In this document: positions 62,704-64,000 of the stretch, piece by piece
How the letters are laid out: each line of letters opens with the position of its first letter
How positions within the stretch are numbered: the first letter of the stretch is position 1
Origin: Phyllobacterium zundukense
GTDB lineage: Bacteria; Pseudomonadota; Alphaproteobacteria; Rhizobiales; Rhizobiaceae
Length of the DNA: 64,000 nucleotides
Assembly: GCF_025452195.1 (NCBI RefSeq)
Contig: NZ_CP104971.1
Location: 186,001-250,000, forward strand
Direction of reading: 5' to 3'
The notes under the pieces: generated by a model
The model's database searches: none
Seen by the model: the letters and a program-made list of their open reading frames with translations, nothing else
Told to the model about the DNA's origin: nothing
Position numbers and translations under genes: made by a program

Positions 62704-64000
62704 GCGTTCGATCGATTTCAGCAACCGGCAACATCAAAATGTGGCGGACAATTACCCTATGCTCATGCTTGGTTTCCTCCCATGGGGGGACATACTAAAA
62801 ATACAAAACAAGACAGGATTGATAGCGGCGCTCCTGGTCGCTTTCATCGCTTGCTTGACGCCGGTTTCCGCTCAGGTAAAAGTCGATGCAACGGCCGGAC
62901 AGGTGCTGAAACTCACCATGGGGCAAGGGCAAATCCTGCGCTTTGACCAGCCTGTCGAATCGGTTTTTCTGGCCGATACCTCCATTGCCGATGTACGTGT
63001 GGTATCGCCCGGAGCCGTCTACATATACGCCACCAAGATCGGCAATACCAATCTGATTGCGCTCAGTCCCGATCAGGGCATGCGCGGTACGGTGCAAATT
63101 CGCGTCGTGGGCAATCCCAGGGAAGCGCAGCAATCGGCCAAGGTTTTGCAGCCGACATCGACGGTTGATATCACTCTGTTCGGCGAGCAATTCGTCGGCA
63201 AGGGCCAGACCAAGAATGTCGGCGAAGCCCTCGATACCGACAATGTGCTCCAAAGCTATTCGAAACCCGACAAGCCTGCACTGAACAACACCACCATATC
63301 CGGCCCGAACCAGGTCAATATCCGGGTACGCTTCGCGGAAGTCGCGCGCAATGAATTGTCGCGCTACGGCGTTGATTGGAGCGCTGTCGTCAATAGCGGG
63401 TCCTTCTCCTTTGGGCTTGTGCGGACAGGCAACACAAGCGGTGAGGGCGGCGCAACCGGTATCGGCATCAGCAGCAAGCATGTGAATGTCGGCGTTCTCC
63501 TGGATGCCTTGCAGGCCAATGGGGTCCTGACAATTCTGGCCGAGCCGAATATCACTGCGGTGACCGGCCAAACGGCGAGCTTTCTCGCCGGCGGCGAGAT
63601 TCCCGTTCCCGTGCCGGTCGGTAACGAACAAATCGGCATCGAATACAAGCAGTTCGGCGTGTCGCTGCAGTTCACGCCAACGCTTTTGCCCAATGATCGC
63701 ATTGCCCTGCAGGTAAGGCCGGAGGTCAGCAGCGTTTCGCAGGACAGTGTTGTTTCGATCGGCGGGCTGGTCGTCCCCTCGCTGCGCATCAGACGCGCAG
63801 ATACAACGGTCGAGGTTGGCAGCGGGCAGACATTCGCCATTGCCGGTCTTTTCCAAAGGCAGGAAACACAATCGATCAACAAGACGCCGGTCGTTGGCGA
63901 CGTGCCAATTCTTGGCGAGCTTTTCAAATCCAAGCGCTTTCAGCGCAACGAGACCGAGCTGGTCATCCTGATCACGCCTTATCTGGTGACGCCGACATCG
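62696..64000 (+). CDS. sctC: T3SS secretin barrel protein SctC2 (RhcC2-like), partial
   Basis: At least 435 residues, running off the window. ATGAGTAG overlaps the sctV stop; a later ATG at 62759 better precedes the signal peptide (TGLIAALLVAFIACLTPVSA). Then comes a pilus/secretin N-domain (VFLADTSIADVRVVSPGAVY) and the secretin domain (ILAEPNITAVTGQTASFLAG, then GEIPVPVPVG, ending TELVILITPYLV). The arrangement resembles CpaC-type secretins. With NolW it makes the outer-membrane ring. Confidence 0.92.
   Translation, partial: MSRRSIDFSNRQHQNVADNYPMLMLGFLPWGDILKIQNKTGLIAALLVAFIACLTPVSAQVKVDATAGQVLKLTMGQGQILRFDQPVESVFLADTSIADVRVVSPGAVYIYATKIGNTNLIALSPDQGMRGTVQIRVVGNPREAQQSAKVLQPTSTVDITLFGEQFVGKGQTKNVGEALDTDNVLQSYSKPDKPALNNTTISGPNQVNIRVRFAEVARNELSRYGVDWSAVVNSGSFSFGLVRTGNTSGEGGATGIGISSKHVNVGVLLDALQANGVLTILAEPNITAVTGQTASFLAGGEIPVPVPVGNEQIGIEYKQFGVSLQFTPTLLPNDRIALQVRPEVSSVSQDSVVSIGGLVVPSLRIRRADTTVEVGSGQTFAIAGLFQRQETQSINKTPVVGDVPILGELFKSKRFQRNETELVILITPYLVTPTS

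Noticed and set aside
62795..63871. A 358-codon minus-strand frame opposite the secretin gene
   Set aside because: The plus strand encodes a clear secretin with signal peptide. The antisense product has no family features.
1..64000. CRISPR arrays or rRNA genes
   Set aside because: No regular 25-40 bp repeats with unique spacers and no rRNA-like sequence were seen. The only regular arrays are the transposon-end motifs and the coding repeats of the translocon gene.

Overview
The window looks like accessory and chromosomal DNA from an alphaproteobacterium of the order Hyphomicrobiales (rhizobia, Phyllobacterium or Brucella relatives). The evidence is the MoaA and PhnCDE sequences, the short BA14K-like and basic hypothetical genes, and above all a rhizobial-type type III secretion (T3SS) locus with the split secretin and the nolW-nolB-rhcJ-nolU-nolV-rhcN-Q-R-S-T gene order. 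Genus cannot be fixed from the sequence alone.

Layout. 0-5 kb: moaA and a phosphonate-type ABC transporter operon (phnC-phnD-phnE-phnE), all on the minus strand, with a strong hairpin after phnD. 5-18.6 kb: a mosaic of small cargo genes (PIN toxin/antitoxin pair, cold-shock protein, acetyltransferase, glutathione transferase-like protein, methyltransferase, GlxA-type regulator, a DUF899 cluster, a DJ-1/PfpI protein) mixed with broken genes, two mini-transposons, and at 18.0-18.6 kb a pile of fragments including half of a tRNA-Arg gene. 18.6-25.3 kb: an XRE-cupin regulator divergent from an EamA transporter, then small secreted or membrane proteins, an ISL3-like remnant and a third mini-transposon. 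25.4-28.5 kb: a decayed prophage structural block. 28.5-33.5 kb: small hypothetical genes, an iron-permease-like membrane protein and a sugar epimerase/dehydratase. 33.9-37.4 kb: a TniA-TniB-TniQ transposon whose ends match the three mini-transposons. 37.8-41.3 kb: a SixA-like phosphatase and a CYTH/CHAD protein, followed by sparse sequence.

41.4-64 kb is the T3SS locus. It begins with a shortened ROK-type regulator, a HrpF/NopX-like translocon protein with three tandem 133-residue repeats, a small tail-anchored protein and a 1040-residue LysM protein. A minus-strand operon follows (from its promoter end: sctC1/nolW, a 61-aa protein, sctI/nolB, sctJ, sctK/nolU, sctL/nolV, sctN, sctO, sctQ, sctR, sctS, sctT). 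A divergent plus-strand operon carries a 55-aa candidate pilin (SctF/NopA), sctD, an SctX-like protein, an SctY-like TPR protein, sctV and the main secretin sctC2, which runs off the window. Most neighbours overlap by 4-8 bases, so the two operons are probably each one transcript. sctU is not present in the window.

The features most worth a second look are the parent transposon with three internally deleted derivatives, the repeat-rich translocon protein, the LysM-bearing candidate secreted protein next to it, and the SctX-SctY-SctV arrangement. No rRNA gene, complete tRNA gene or CRISPR array was seen.
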